Positions 1 through 8,645 of a DNA stretch of 64,000 nucleotides are shown one piece after another. Made by a program: the position numbers and the translations under genes. Under the pieces are notes generated by a model, which saw only the letters and a program-made list of their open reading frames with translations, did not search any database and was not told where the DNA came from. Source of the stretch: Brevibacterium luteolum (lineage in GTDB: Bacteria; Actinomycetota; Actinomycetes; Actinomycetales; Brevibacteriaceae); assembly GCF_013004595.1 (NCBI RefSeq), contig NZ_JABEMC010000007.1, positions 53,457 through 117,456 on the forward strand, given 5' to 3'. Numbering within the stretch: the stretch's first letter is position 1; each line of letters begins with the position of its first letter.

Positions 1-1
1 G

Positions 2-601
2 CCCAGCCAGCCGGCGCCCGGGGCGATCCCCAGCTGCGCGGAGGCCGGCGTGCTCGGGGTGGTCCCCGGCATCCTCGGCGTCGCCCAGGCCGGTGAAGCG
101 CTCAAGCTCATCCTCGACTTCGGTCGGCCGCTCATCGGCACCGTGCTCATCTACGACATCCGCACTGCCGGCTGGGAGCGGCTGCCGCTGCGCGCCAACC
201 CGGCCGTCCGCCGCCCGGCCACCGCCGCCGAGGTGGGTTTCGACCTCGTGCCCGCCCTCAACTGCGCCCAGCTGCAGGAGGAGGTCGATGCCCTCGAAGT
301 GCAGGGACGGCCGCTGGTGCTCGTCGATGTGCGCGAACCCTATGAGACCGAGACCGGGATCATCCCCGGTGCCCGCCTCATCCCGGTCGGCGAGTTCACC
401 CAGAAGTCTCCCGCCGGCAGCGAGGCGGTCGCTGAACTCCTCGACGAGGCGAAGTCCTCTGACGCCGAGGTGGTGCTGTACTGCAAGTCCGGCGCCCGCT
501 CCCAGGCCGCCGCCCGTGTCCTCCTGCAGTCCGGCGCCCAGGTCAAGCACCTCACCGGCGGGATCGACGCCTGGTACAAGCACCTCGACGAGGGGCTGTG
601 A
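2..601 (+). CDS. MoeB/ThiF-type adenylyltransferase with C-terminal rhodanese domain (5' end outside window)
   Basis: The reading frame is open from the first bases of the window, so this is the C-terminal part of a longer gene. Its first residues (PSCAEAGVLGVVPGI) match the end of the MoeB/ThiF/UBA E1-like domain, where the Cys and the following helix are conserved. A rhodanese domain follows, running roughly from residue 85 of the visible part, with active-site loop YCKSGARSQ. Fusions of this kind activate the sulfur-carrier C-terminus of MoaD/ThiS-like proteins by adenylation and supply sulfur for molybdopterin or related cofactors in the cytoplasm. The gene overlaps fdhD by one base (TGATG), so the two are probably translationally coupled. 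Both belong to molybdenum-enzyme maturation, which favours a MoeB role over a ThiF role, but sequence alone cannot settle the carrier partner. Confidence 0.85.
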   Translation, partial: PSQPAPGAIPSCAEAGVLGVVPGILGVAQAGEALKLILDFGRPLIGTVLIYDIRTAGWERLPLRANPAVRRPATAAEVGFDLVPALNCAQLQEEVDALEVQGRPLVLVDVREPYETETGIIPGARLIPVGEFTQKSPAGSEAVAELLDEAKSSDAEVVLYCKSGARSQAAARVLLQSGAQVKHLTGGIDAWYKHLDEGL

Positions 602-1449
602 TGCGCCGGGTCGTCCGCTCCCGCGTCCATCGCTTCGACGCCTCCGGCGAGGTCCGCGCCCGCGCCGACGCAGTTGCCGGTGAGGAGCCGCTGGAAGTCC
701 GCCTCGACGGTGAGCAGTTCACCGTCACCATGCGCACCCCCGGGGACGACGTCGAGCTCGTCGCCGGCTTCCTGCTGACCGAAGGCGTCATCACGTCGAT
801 GGCTGACATCGTCGAGGTCGACTTCGCCTCGGGACTCGACCCCGATGGCAGCCGCAACTACAACGTCGCCGCCGTCCGCCTGCAGCCCGGCGTGTGGGAC
901 CGCGAGACCTTCCGAGCCCGCCAGGTCTACACCTCGAGTGCCTGCGGCATCTGCGGCACCGCCTCGATCGAAGCCGTCCGCAAGGAATCCGCCTACCCTG
1001 TCGCCGCGCCGGAACCCGGGTTCATCAGTCCATCCGCAGTGCTCGCCCTGCCCGAGCTGCTGCGGTCGCACCAGGGTCTGTTCGATTCCACCGGCGGGGT
1101 GCACGCGGCAGCCCTGTTCGCCGCTCCCGAGGCGGGGGAGGATGGCAGGGAACCGGACCTGCTGGTTCTGCGAGAGGACGTCGGCCGGCACAATGCCGTC
1201 GACAAGGTCCTCGGCTGGGCACTGGAGCAGAAGCTGCTGCCGGCTGACCGGGCTGTCCTGCAGGTCTCGGGCCGGGCCTCCTTCGAACTCGTGCAGAAGG
1301 CCGCGATGGCCGGCATCCCGGTGCTCTCGGCAGTTTCGGCCCCGTCAGCACTCGCCGTCGACCTCGGGCGAGAACTCGGTGTCACCGTCATCGGCTTCAA
1401 CCGCGGTTCCACCTTCAACGCCTACTCCCACGAACAGCGCCTGCACTGA
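601..1449 (+). CDS. fdhD: Formate dehydrogenase accessory sulfurtransferase FdhD
   Basis: FdhD passes sulfur from a cysteine desulfurase to the Mo-bis-MGD cofactor and is needed for active formate dehydrogenase. The family's CxxC sulfur-transfer motif is present (CGIC, Cys115 and Cys118), as is the conserved REDVGRHNAVDK segment. The length of 282 aa is normal. The ATG at 601 is chosen because it overlaps the stop of the preceding MoeB-like gene in a TGATG arrangement; a GTG directly before it (598) is the only near alternative. One family-atypical insertion (about residues 172-185, APEAGEDGREPD) sits just before REDVGRHN. It contains the 9-mer CCGAGGCGG that recurs across this window. No formate dehydrogenase structural gene is in view, although an OFA-family anion transporter lies 4 kb downstream. 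Confidence 0.93.
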   Translation: MRRVVRSRVHRFDASGEVRARADAVAGEEPLEVRLDGEQFTVTMRTPGDDVELVAGFLLTEGVITSMADIVEVDFASGLDPDGSRNYNVAAVRLQPGVWDRETFRARQVYTSSACGICGTASIEAVRKESAYPVAAPEPGFISPSAVLALPELLRSHQGLFDSTGGVHAAALFAAPEAGEDGREPDLLVLREDVGRHNAVDKVLGWALEQKLLPADRAVLQVSGRASFELVQKAAMAGIPVLSAVSAPSALAVDLGRELGVTVIGFNRGSTFNAYSHEQRLH

Positions 1450-1478
1450 TTCCAGCAGAGCCGGTGAGACCAGGCCCC

Positions 1479-2339
1479 TCACACCTGAATGTCCAGCCCG
1501 ATGTCGAGTACCGCAGCCGAATGGGTCAGCCAGCCGGCGGAGATGAGATCAACGCCGGTCTCAGCGATCGCCGGTGCCGTCTCGACTGTGATCCGCCCTG
1601 AGGCCTCTGCTGTCAGGCGGCCGTCGATGAGCTCCACGGCTTCTCGCAGCTGAGCTGGCTCCATGTTGTCCAGCAGCACCGCGTCAACACCATCGGAGAT
1701 CTCCAGCAGCTCGCGCAGCTGATCGAGCGTGTCGACTTCGACTTCGACGGCGACGAGATGTCCGACCTGGGCGAGCACCTGCTCGACTGCGGCCGTCACG
1801 CCGCCGGCCAGCGCGATGTGGTTGTCCTTGATGAGGACCGCATCGTCGAGCCCGGTGCGGTGGTTCATTCCGCCGCCGCAGCGCACTGCATACTTCTCAA
1901 CCGCCCGCAGCCCAGGCGTCGTCTTCCGCGTGCAGGCGACTGCACACCTCCCGGCGACTGCATCGACGAGGGTCGCCGCGGCAGTGGCGATCCCCGACAG
2001 ATGTCCGAGGAAATTCAGGGCCACCCGTTCACCGCTCAGCAGCGCGCGGGCATCGGCGGTGATCGTGGCGATCTCCTCACCAGCACCCACCCGGCAGCCG
2101 TCGCCTTTCGAGACCACCACCTCGGCGGCGGGGTCGAGCAGCTCGAAGGCGAGAGCGGCCAGGTCGAGACCGGCGACCGTCCCAGGCTGGCGGGCGGCAA
2201 GGACAGCGCTCGCCCGCATCCCGGCAGGCACCGTCGCCGTCGTCGTCAGGTCGCCTGCGCGGCCGAAGTCCTCTAACAGCGCATTGCGGACGAGACCTTC
2301 GATCATCACCTTCGGCAGCGCAGCCCGCTCACCGGTCAT
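1479..2339 (-). CDS. nadC: Nicotinate-nucleotide pyrophosphorylase (carboxylating), NadC
   Basis: This is quinolinate phosphoribosyltransferase, which converts quinolinate and PRPP to nicotinic acid mononucleotide, CO2 and PPi in de novo NAD synthesis. Family landmarks are the [16 protein letters not shown] segment that binds quinolinate phosphates, the [21 protein letters not shown] segment, and the C-terminal DNM and SAGWLTHS barrel strands. At 286 aa it is full length. Its ATG overlaps the nadA stop by four bases (ATGA), so it is the distal gene of a nadA-nadC unit. It converges on fdhD with 29 bp between the stop codons. No nadB is present in the cluster. Confidence 0.95.
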   Translation of the reverse strand: MTGERAALPKVMIEGLVRNALLEDFGRAGDLTTTATVPAGMRASAVLAARQPGTVAGLDLAALAFELLDPAAEVVVSKGDGCRVGAGEEIATITADARALLSGERVALNFLGHLSGIATAAATLVDAVAGRCAVACTRKTTPGLRAVEKYAVRCGGGMNHRTGLDDAVLIKDNHIALAGGVTAAVEQVLAQVGHLVAVEVEVDTLDQLRELLEISDGVDAVLLDNMEPAQLREAVELIDGRLTAEASGRITVETAPAIAETGVDLISAGWLTHSAAVLDIGLDIQV

Positions 2340-3313
2340 GAGATCGCAAGCATCCGGTCAACGGCGGCGCGGGCGCGGTCGGCGACCTCGGGGTCGATCG
2401 TCACCTCGTGCTGCATGCCCTCGAGCGCGTCCCGGATGTTGGCCAACGAGTTGCGCTTCATGTGCGGGCACAGATTGCACGGCCGGATCATCTCGACGTC
2501 GCGGATCTCGGCGGCGATGTTGTCGCTCATCGAGCATTCGGTGATGAGCGCGACGCGCTTGGGCCGCTGCTGCGCGACGTGGGCGAGCATCTGCGCGGTC
2601 GAACCGGCCATGTCGCTGGCGGCCACGACATCCGGCGGGCACTCCGGGTGGGCCATGACGAGTACGCCCTCGTGGTCGCGGCGCACCTGTTCGATGTCGG
2701 CGGCGGTGAACCGGTCGTGGACCTCGCAGCGGCCCGGCCACGTGATGACCTCGACGCCGCAGTCGCGGGCGATGTTCGCCGCCAGGTGCTCATCCGGGAT
2801 CATGATGACCCGGTCGGTGCCGAGGGACTCGATGACTGCTTTCGCATTGCCCGAAGTGCAGCAGATGTCCGATTCTGCCTTCACCGCCGCCGATGTGTTG
2901 ACGTAGGTGACGACGGGAACGCCGGGATTGTCCGCCTTGAGCTGCCGGACGTCGGCTGCTGTGATCGATTCGGCCAGCGAGCAGCCGGCGCGCAGGTCGG
3001 GGACGAGGACGGTCTTCTCCGGATTCAGCAGCTTGGCGGTCTCGGCCATGAAGTGCACACCGGCGAGCACGATGACATCGGCATCGGCTCTCTCGGCCTC
3101 GCGGGCCAGTGCCAGGGAGTCGCCGACGATGTCGGCAACCCCGTGGAAGATCTCCGGGGTCTGGTAGTTGTGGGCGAGGATGACGGCGTTGCGCTCCTCC
3201 TTGAGTCGCCAGATGGCGGCGATGTCGTCTTCCATCGTCGCCCACTCGATGCGGGGGATGACGGAGTCGACGCGCTGGTATAGGGCATCGGTGTCGATCG
3301 TCACGGTCGGCAT
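2336..3313 (-). CDS. nadA: Quinolinate synthase NadA
   Basis: NadA condenses iminoaspartate with dihydroxyacetone phosphate to quinolinate using a [4Fe-4S] cluster. The three cluster cysteines expected for the family are present: Cys111 in AGCSLAE, Cys196 in PGRCEVH and Cys282 in NLCPHMKRN. The substrate motif LAHNYQ is near residue 47. The protein is 325 aa. A good Shine-Dalgarno (GAAGGAG) lies about 5 nt before the ATG at 3313. It is transcribed with nadC, and the 21-bp palindrome 32 bp upstream of its start together with the adjacent nrtR points to NrtR control. L-aspartate oxidase (nadB) is missing from the operon, so iminoaspartate must come from an enzyme encoded elsewhere. Confidence 0.95.
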   Translation of the reverse strand: MPTVTIDTDALYQRVDSVIPRIEWATMEDDIAAIWRLKEERNAVILAHNYQTPEIFHGVADIVGDSLALAREAERADADVIVLAGVHFMAETAKLLNPEKTVLVPDLRAGCSLAESITAADVRQLKADNPGVPVVTYVNTSAAVKAESDICCTSGNAKAVIESLGTDRVIMIPDEHLAANIARDCGVEVITWPGRCEVHDRFTAADIEQVRRDHEGVLVMAHPECPPDVVAASDMAGSTAQMLAHVAQQRPKRVALITECSMSDNIAAEIRDVEMIRPCNLCPHMKRNSLANIRDALEGMQHEVTIDPEVADRARAAVDRMLAIS

Positions 3314-3344
3314 GCGGCTCCTTCGCTCGGGCTGCCTGAACTTA

Positions 3345-3365
3345 TTATGCTCAGTATGAGCATAA
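3345..3365. promoter_or_regulatory. Candidate NrtR operator upstream of nadA
   Basis: A perfect inverted repeat with 9-bp arms TTATGCTCA and TGAGCATAA around a 3-bp centre (GTA). It is AT-rich in a GC-rich setting and lies between the nrtR stop (3412) and the nadA start (3313), 32 bp before nadA. Known NrtR sites in actinobacteria are roughly 21-bp palindromes next to NAD genes. Assignment to NrtR is inferred from position and symmetry. Confidence 0.7.
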
Positions 3366-3411
3366 AGGCGCGAGGGAGCAAACCGGCTGGTCAGCGTGGG
3401 TGGGCTGACGG

Positions 3412-4305
3412 TTACTTCACGCGGGGGATCGGCAGCTTGGTGCCGGCTGCGGCGCGCTCATCGAGGACGCTGCGGCGGAACCGGACGAGTTTGGCGGGCC
3501 TGCCACCGGTGCTGGAGGCGACCTGACCGGAGTCCTCGACGAGCTGCTGCTGGGCCACGAGCCGGCGGAAGTTCTGCGTGTGCAGCTCCTGGCCGGCGAT
3601 CGCCTCGACAGCAGTCTGCAGACCGGAGAGCGTGAAGGTCTTCGGGAGGAGTTCGAAGATGACCGGCTGATATTGGATCTTCGAACGCAGCCGGGCGATC
3701 CCGCTGGCGAGGATCCGCCGGTGATGCGGAGCCATCGGCCGGCCCGGCACAGGATCTTCGGCGCCGGCTTCGGGGACGAGCCCGGCCTCGTACAGCAGCT
3801 CATAGCGCGCTAATGCCATGTCCGGATGCCACGGCCGGCCGGCCAGCCCGAAGGCCGCCTCACAGCGCACCCGGCGACCCTCTCCGGCATCCCCGTCAGT
3901 CGTCTCCTCGGCCCAACGTCCGAGAGCCGGCGCGATGATCTCGTCGACGACCACAGTGCCGTCCCTGCGGTCCTCCCAGGGGAAGAACTCGTACCAGCTG
4001 CGCCACGCCTCGGCGCCGGGCTCCATCGTCGTCAGCCCGAGATAGGAGACTTCGAGGGCGGGACCGGAGCCGCGGTTGCGGTCGGCGAAGGTGTAGAGCT
4101 GCTCGATGTAGCCGAGCTCGCAGCCAGTCTGGCTCAGCACCCACGCTCGCATGCCCTCCTGCATTGAGCGGTGGCTGCGCTGCAGTGGACCGGCCGGCAG
4201 CGTGGTGCCGCCGCCGGTGGTGAGGACGAAGGGGACGCCGTCGCGCACGGCGGTGATGACGGCGACGAGGTTGCCGCTGACGAGGTAGGACTGGCCTGCG
4301 CTCAT
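3412..4305 (-). CDS. nrtR: NrtR-family Nudix-related transcriptional regulator of NAD metabolism
   Basis: The N-terminal half is a Nudix-like fold (from about residue 10, containing LPAGPLQ and the [20 protein letters not shown] strand-helix region). The C-terminal part (about residues 195-290) is the NrtR winged helix, with [22 protein letters not shown], the NFRRL recognition region and [11 protein letters not shown]. The catalytic Nudix signature is degenerate: the REUxEE glutamates are replaced (RAWVLSQTG), so it should bind ADP-ribose or a related metabolite as a sensor rather than hydrolyse it, as is typical of NrtR. The start at 4305 has a purine-rich Shine-Dalgarno (GAGGGAG) upstream. 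It lies directly before nadA-nadC in the same direction with a perfect palindrome between, supporting control of de novo NAD synthesis. Confidence 0.85.
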   Translation of the reverse strand: MSAGQSYLVSGNLVAVITAVRDGVPFVLTTGGGTTLPAGPLQRSHRSMQEGMRAWVLSQTGCELGYIEQLYTFADRNRGSGPALEVSYLGLTTMEPGAEAWRSWYEFFPWEDRRDGTVVVDEIIAPALGRWAEETTDGDAGEGRRVRCEAAFGLAGRPWHPDMALARYELLYEAGLVPEAGAEDPVPGRPMAPHHRRILASGIARLRSKIQYQPVIFELLPKTFTLSGLQTAVEAIAGQELHTQNFRRLVAQQQLVEDSGQVASSTGGRPAKLVRFRRSVLDERAAAGTKLPIPRVK

Positions 4306-4354
4306 CGTCTCGACTCCCTCTCTGCATGCGGCAGGCGTTCAGGGCTCCCGGGGT

Positions 4355-5137
4355 CTAACGTGGCACGTCCTCGTTGGGCTGCTCTTCCGGAGCCTCATTG
4401 TGCATGCTATCTGAGTGAAGGGGATCGTCGAGATTCCGAGGTGGCCGGGTCACGCATGATTGGACACCATCGACGTGCTCGTAGAGGCTTTCGGATACTT
4501 GCGCCCACATGGGGTCGAGGACGAAATCGATACCTTCGCGACGAGCGTGCTTTGCTGCAGGAACGAAATCGCTGTCTCCGGAGATCATGATGATCTGATT
4601 GACATCTCGTCTTTGAGCCAACGAAGCGATGTCCAAACCGATGCGCATGTCGACACCCTTTTGTGTGATATCCAAGCCGAAGTCAGTCTCGGCGAGTTCG
4701 GAGACGGTAATCTTTTCACTGCACAGGCGTTTTAGGGCTTCGTGCTTCAAATGGTAGCCGTGTTGGGTTTCGAGCTCCTCACCGCGGCGAAGAGCTACTT
4801 TGCGCTTTCGGACGATTGCGGCGAGGAAGTCGGTCATCCATTCGTATTTGGGAGTCTTGCGCAGATTTACGTTGGTGCGCGTTAAGGGGTGAAAGAGCAC
4901 TTTGTCCGACGGCGGGCAGTCGTAGTAGAAAATGCGGTATAGGTGGCTTTGGGATCGTAGTACATGACGAAAGCAGTAAGTGACGAGCTCTTGAGCACGT
5001 TGATCCGGTTCCTTGTCGCCAAACAACCGACGTGCGCGCCGCCGGTAGAAACCACCGTCAACGAGGATCGCTGTGACAATCTCTCGAACGGGAGCTGAAG
5101 CAGGCGGCGCGGCCTTTTTCTCTTCGTTGACGCTCAT
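4355..5137 (-). CDS. NYN-domain (LabA/PIN-like) protein, AT-richer than neighbours
   Basis: The protein of about 260 aa carries an NYN (PIN-like nuclease) core. AILVDGGFYRRR near residue 25 supplies the first conserved Asp, KGVDMRIGLDIASL (about 160-175) the second acidic patch, and IIMISGDSDFVPAAKHARREG (about 184-205) the SGDSDF motif followed by the usual helix. These acidic residues make up a metal-dependent RNase-type active site in the family. The ATG at 5137 is preferred over an upstream TTG because AGGTGG sits six bases before it. Base composition drops to about half GC over the gene and its upstream region, and codon use differs from the flanking genes, so it looks acquired. NYN/LabA proteins act in RNA turnover or, in some islands, defence; no partner gene is visible here and the role is unknown. 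Confidence 0.8.
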   Translation of the reverse strand: MSVNEEKKAAPPASAPVREIVTAILVDGGFYRRRARRLFGDKEPDQRAQELVTYCFRHVLRSQSHLYRIFYYDCPPSDKVLFHPLTRTNVNLRKTPKYEWMTDFLAAIVRKRKVALRRGEELETQHGYHLKHEALKRLCSEKITVSELAETDFGLDITQKGVDMRIGLDIASLAQRRDVNQIIMISGDSDFVPAAKHARREGIDFVLDPMWAQVSESLYEHVDGVQSCVTRPPRNLDDPLHSDSMHNEAPEEQPNEDVPR

Positions 5138-5278
5138 GTACAACCACCTGGTGGAGAATAGTAAAAGCTTCTGTCATCGACAACGCTCCCTATCAGCGGA
5201 GGGTCAACGGCAGAAGCTGTTGACGCTAATGTAGCAGTTGCAACCCGGGATGACAATGTTCAAACCCAACCTCGTGGA

Positions 5279-6802
5279 TCAGAACAGCGCGGCGGCCTTG
5301 ATGACCGTCTGCACGAGTCCGTAGAGCAGGCCGGCGCACACGACACCGGCGAGAACCACGGCGATGGTGGCGTGGAAGCCGCCGTTCTGCGCGTTCTCAT
5401 CGCGCCTGTGCGCACGCGTCTCTTCAGCTGCCACGGCGCCCGGACCCGGTCGGCCCTGCGCAGCGGCGACGACCTCCTCGGACTCATGGTGCTTGGCATC
5501 AACCGGGCGGACGAGCGCGTTGGCGATGAAGCCGATGGCCAGCACGCCGACCATGATGTACAGCGAGAGGCTGTAGAGGTCCTGGCCGGATTTGCCAGCC
5601 GCGGCCTGCGACTCGACGACGAGGTTGACGATGAGCGGGCCGGCCACGCCGGCAGCCGCCCAGGCGGTCAGCAGGCGGCCGTGGATCGCACCGACCTGGT
5701 ACACGCCGAACAGGTCGCGCAGGTAGGCCGGGATGGTGGCGAAGCCGCCGCCGTAGAACGACAGGATGATGAGGGTGGCGATGAGGAACAGGAACAGCGA
5801 TCCGCCGCCGACGACGGCCACCGCGAGGTACAGCAGCAGCCCGAGGCCGAGGTAGACGATGTAGATGTTCTTGCGCCCGATGTAGTCCGACAGGCTCGAC
5901 CACACGAAGCGGCCGGCCATGTTCGTCAGCGAGAGCATGCCGACGAATCCGGCGGCTGCGGCCGCGGTGATCTGCGGGAAGTAGTCCTGGATCATCGGCG
6001 CGGCGTTCTCCAGGATGCCGATGCCGGCGGTGACGTTGGTGAACAGCACGATCCACAGCATCCAGAACTGCGGGGTCTTGATCGCCGAGTTCGCCGAGAC
6101 GTTCTTCGTCGTCTGCAGCGGCTTCTCCTTCACCGTCGTCGGGTCCCAGCCGGCCGGCTTCCAGTCCGGGTGCGGCACGCGGATGCAGTAGGCGCCGCCG
6201 GTGATGACGAGCGCGTAGACGATCGCCAGGGTGATGAACGTGGGGATGATGCCGTTGACGAGCTGCTCGGGATCGGGCCCGCCGCCGAAGTGAGTCATGA
6301 GTGCGTTCGAGGCCGGACTGGCGATGAGCGCACCGCCGCCGAAGCCCATGATCGCCAGGCCGGTCGCCAGGCCCGGACGGTCGGGGAACCATTTGATGAG
6401 CGTCGAGACCGGGGAGATGTAGCCGATGCCCAGGCCGATGCCGCCGATGAATCCGTAGCCGAGGTAGACGAGCCACAGCTGTCCGGTCGAGATCCCGAAG
6501 GTCGCGACGATGAAGCCGCTGACCCAGCACAGTCCGGCCAGCGCCATCGACTTGCGCGGCCCGGCCTTCTCCACCCAGGTGCCGCCGAAGGCGGCGGAGA
6601 GCCCGAGCATGAGGATCGCGAGCGAGAAGATCCAGCCGACGGCCACCTCGCGCACGGCGAAGTGGTCCATGAGCGGAGCTTTGAAGACGGAGAAGGCGTA
6701 CACCTGGCCGATGCACAGGTGGATGGCCAGGGCCGCGGCGGGAATGAGCCACCGATTGAACTTGGGAGAAGCGACGATGGCTTCGCGGTCGAGAACACCC
6801 AC
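5279..6802 (-). CDS. OFA-family major facilitator transporter (oxalate/formate antiporter-like)
   Basis: A 507-aa 12-helix MFS protein. The N-terminus (NRWLIPAAALAIHLCIGQVYAFSVFKAPL) and the SLAILMLGLSAAFGG-ExxGPR loop are typical of the oxalate:formate antiporter (OFA) family, and a second half-repeat begins near residue 245 (TPQFWMLWIVLFTN). An extra stretch, about residues 435-475, separates the twelfth helix from one more hydrophobic helix at the C-terminus, an unusual tail. The start is GTG at 6802 with GAAAGG about nine bases upstream. Substrates in this family are small carboxylates such as oxalate, formate, pyruvate or acetate; the substrate here cannot be assigned. fdhD nearby makes formate attractive but unproven. 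Confidence 0.85.
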   Translation of the reverse strand: MGVLDREAIVASPKFNRWLIPAAALAIHLCIGQVYAFSVFKAPLMDHFAVREVAVGWIFSLAILMLGLSAAFGGTWVEKAGPRKSMALAGLCWVSGFIVATFGISTGQLWLVYLGYGFIGGIGLGIGYISPVSTLIKWFPDRPGLATGLAIMGFGGGALIASPASNALMTHFGGGPDPEQLVNGIIPTFITLAIVYALVITGGAYCIRVPHPDWKPAGWDPTTVKEKPLQTTKNVSANSAIKTPQFWMLWIVLFTNVTAGIGILENAAPMIQDYFPQITAAAAAGFVGMLSLTNMAGRFVWSSLSDYIGRKNIYIVYLGLGLLLYLAVAVVGGGSLFLFLIATLIILSFYGGGFATIPAYLRDLFGVYQVGAIHGRLLTAWAAAGVAGPLIVNLVVESQAAAGKSGQDLYSLSLYIMVGVLAIGFIANALVRPVDAKHHESEEVVAAAQGRPGPGAVAAEETRAHRRDENAQNGGFHATIAVVLAGVVCAGLLYGLVQTVIKAAALF

Positions 6803-6999
6803 TGAGGAGACCTTTCAGAAGTGGTGGGGCACGCAATCGCCGCTCGAGAACCACTGCGGTGTGGGAATGTCGCCGGCGCATGCGCTGGGGTAGTGTTTCG
6901 ACGTTATCCAGCTTCTCGGACGCCGGTCAACAGCGTTCGGTTTCAATCCGGTGACGGTTCTCACCTGCGCCGCCGGCCCGACTGACCGCGCGCAACGGC

Positions 7000-7815
7000 T
7001 CAGTTCTCGATGGCGCGCAGCCGCACTCCCGCCGGGTAGGCGTCCAAGGCGTCGGGCAGCCCGGCGCGCCGGCCGGACATGTAGGTTGCCAGCACCCGCC
7101 CGGTTTCGGTGGCTTCCGGCGCCGAGGCGTCGGTCACCGGGGCGAGCCCGAGGCGATTGAGGGTCTGGCGGGCGACGGCGTGGGGGGAGTCGAACAGGGC
7201 GCTGGTGCCCGGCCGCTGCTGCAGGATCCGGTCGGCGACGAGCCCGAAGTGCGTGCAGCCGAGCACGATCCCCGAGGCGGCCGGGGGAGTGGCGGCCACG
7301 GCGGCGGCGATCGCTTCGTCGATGCGGGCCTCATCGGCGGCATCGATGGCGTCGGCTAAGCCGTAGCAGGGCACCTGGTGGACGGTGGCATCGGAGGCGA
7401 ATTCGGCGATGAGCCCCTCCTGATAAGCCGAGCGGGTCGTCGCTCGTGTCGCCCAGACGGCGAAGTCCTCCCCGGTGGCAGCGGCGGATTTGATCGCCGG
7501 CACAGTGCCGATGATCGGGGTGCCGGGCTCGTAGACTTCGCGCAACCGCTCCAGGGCGTGGACGGAGGCGGTGTTGCAGGCGACGACGATCGCATCGGGC
7601 TGCCAGGGGCTGAGCGCATTGGCCGACTGCAGTGCCCGCTCAGCCACCACCTCGGGGTCGAGTGACCCGTAGGGCATCCAGTCCGGGTCCATTGCGAGCA
7701 CAAGGTCGGCGGCCGGGCACTGGTGGTGAAGTGCGTCGGCGTAGCTGACGAGCCCGAGCCCGGAATCGATGATCCCGATGACCGGGCGGGCGCGCGTTCC
7801 GGGACTGGGTGTCAT
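7000..7815 (-). CDS. murI: Glutamate racemase MurI
   Basis: This cofactor-independent racemase makes D-glutamate for peptidoglycan. The two catalytic cysteines are present: Cys80 in VVACNTAS and Cys187 in LGCTHF. The N-terminal IGIIDSGLGLVSYADAL replaces the usual DSGVGG loop, so it is a divergent family member, and a broader Asp/Glu racemase activity is possible. The ATG at 7815 is chosen because it begins one base after the stop of the upstream HAD gene and has GGAAAGG six to seven bases before it; an ATG five codons upstream (7830) would overlap that gene. The protein is 271 aa. Coupling with the HAD gene suggests co-transcription. Confidence 0.85.
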   Translation of the reverse strand: MTPSPGTRARPVIGIIDSGLGLVSYADALHHQCPAADLVLAMDPDWMPYGSLDPEVVAERALQSANALSPWQPDAIVVACNTASVHALERLREVYEPGTPIIGTVPAIKSAAATGEDFAVWATRATTRSAYQEGLIAEFASDATVHQVPCYGLADAIDAADEARIDEAIAAAVAATPPAASGIVLGCTHFGLVADRILQQRPGTSALFDSPHAVARQTLNRLGLAPVTDASAPEATETGRVLATYMSGRRAGLPDALDAYPAGVRLRAIEN

Positions 7816-7816
7816 G

Positions 7817-8557
7817 TCAGGCCTTTCCATGGTAGGTCGTGCCGATGCCGGCGGGGAAGTCGTTGGTGACCGCGGCGTTGTCGCCGGCGAGGCTGTCGGT
7901 GCTCGTCAGGCCGGGTGCCGGCACCTGGACGGCCGCAAGCTCGCCGGTCGGCTCTGTGGTCAGGAGTGTGCGGCGTGCTGGAGCCGGCACCGCGCGGCGG
8001 TAGGTGAAGTTGCGGATGAGGGAGAAGTGGTCTTCGCTCAGCCCCTGGGAGAACTCGGGGGCGATCATGAGCAGCCGTGAACCGTACTTCTGCTCGAAGT
8101 GCGCTCGGGTCTCAGGGGCGGTGAGATCGTCGTCGATCCAGATCGCGCGGCCCTCCTCGTGCGCGGCGAACCACTCCTCGACGGCGCGGGCTTTCCACCA
8201 TTCGTGCGGGTCGTTGGCGAACCGGTTGTAGGTGTCATCGGGCATCGGGATGACCTCGAAGCTGGAGCGGAATCCGAGCTTCGGCTCGATCTCGGTGCGG
8301 CAGCGCTGCGACCACGTCGACAGCCACACGATGTCGACGAGCCGGCGGCGGGTGAGCCGGTCGAGGAAGCGCACGACCCGCGGCCGGAAGTGCAGTTCGT
8401 AATGCCAGGCGCGGACCTTCCGGCGGCGTTCGCGCAGGAACCGCAGTCCAGTGACGGGGTAGGAATTCAGCACTCCGTCGACGTCGAGGAACAGGGTGAC
8501 ATGACGGGCGGCACGGCGCGCTGAAGCGCCGGTGTCTCGCAGGTCTTCGGACGTCAC
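7817..8557 (-). CDS. HAD-superfamily hydrolase
   Basis: This 246-aa protein has HAD motif I FLDVDGVLN (Asp25 and Asp27), a motif II-like WLSTW around residue 79, and an acidic motif IV IWIDDDLT near residue 148. It resembles the HAD domains annotated as RNA-repair-associated or generic actinobacterial HAD phosphatases. The small cap and the WLSTWSQRC segment are shared with those proteins. The start is GTG at 8557 with a strong Shine-Dalgarno (GGAGGGAG). Its stop is one base from murI, so it is the first gene of a two-gene unit. Substrate unknown. Confidence 0.75.
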   Translation of the reverse strand: MTSEDLRDTGASARRAARHVTLFLDVDGVLNSYPVTGLRFLRERRRKVRAWHYELHFRPRVVRFLDRLTRRRLVDIVWLSTWSQRCRTEIEPKLGFRSSFEVIPMPDDTYNRFANDPHEWWKARAVEEWFAAHEEGRAIWIDDDLTAPETRAHFEQKYGSRLLMIAPEFSQGLSEDHFSLIRNFTYRRAVPAPARRTLLTTEPTGELAAVQVPAPGLTSTDSLAGDNAAVTNDFPAGIGTTYHGKA

Positions 8558-8645
8558 GCCATCTCCCTCCTCACCTATAGCCTAGTTCGGGCCCGGCTGC
8601 GAGCGAAGCCCCTGGGTCAGAGGCCGGCTGTGCCATCATTCGGGT

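Noticed and set aside
5372..6805. Long plus-strand frame across the OFA transporter
   Set aside because: Asp/Glu/Arg-rich antisense shadow; the minus strand encodes a coherent 12-helix transporter with GTG and Shine-Dalgarno.
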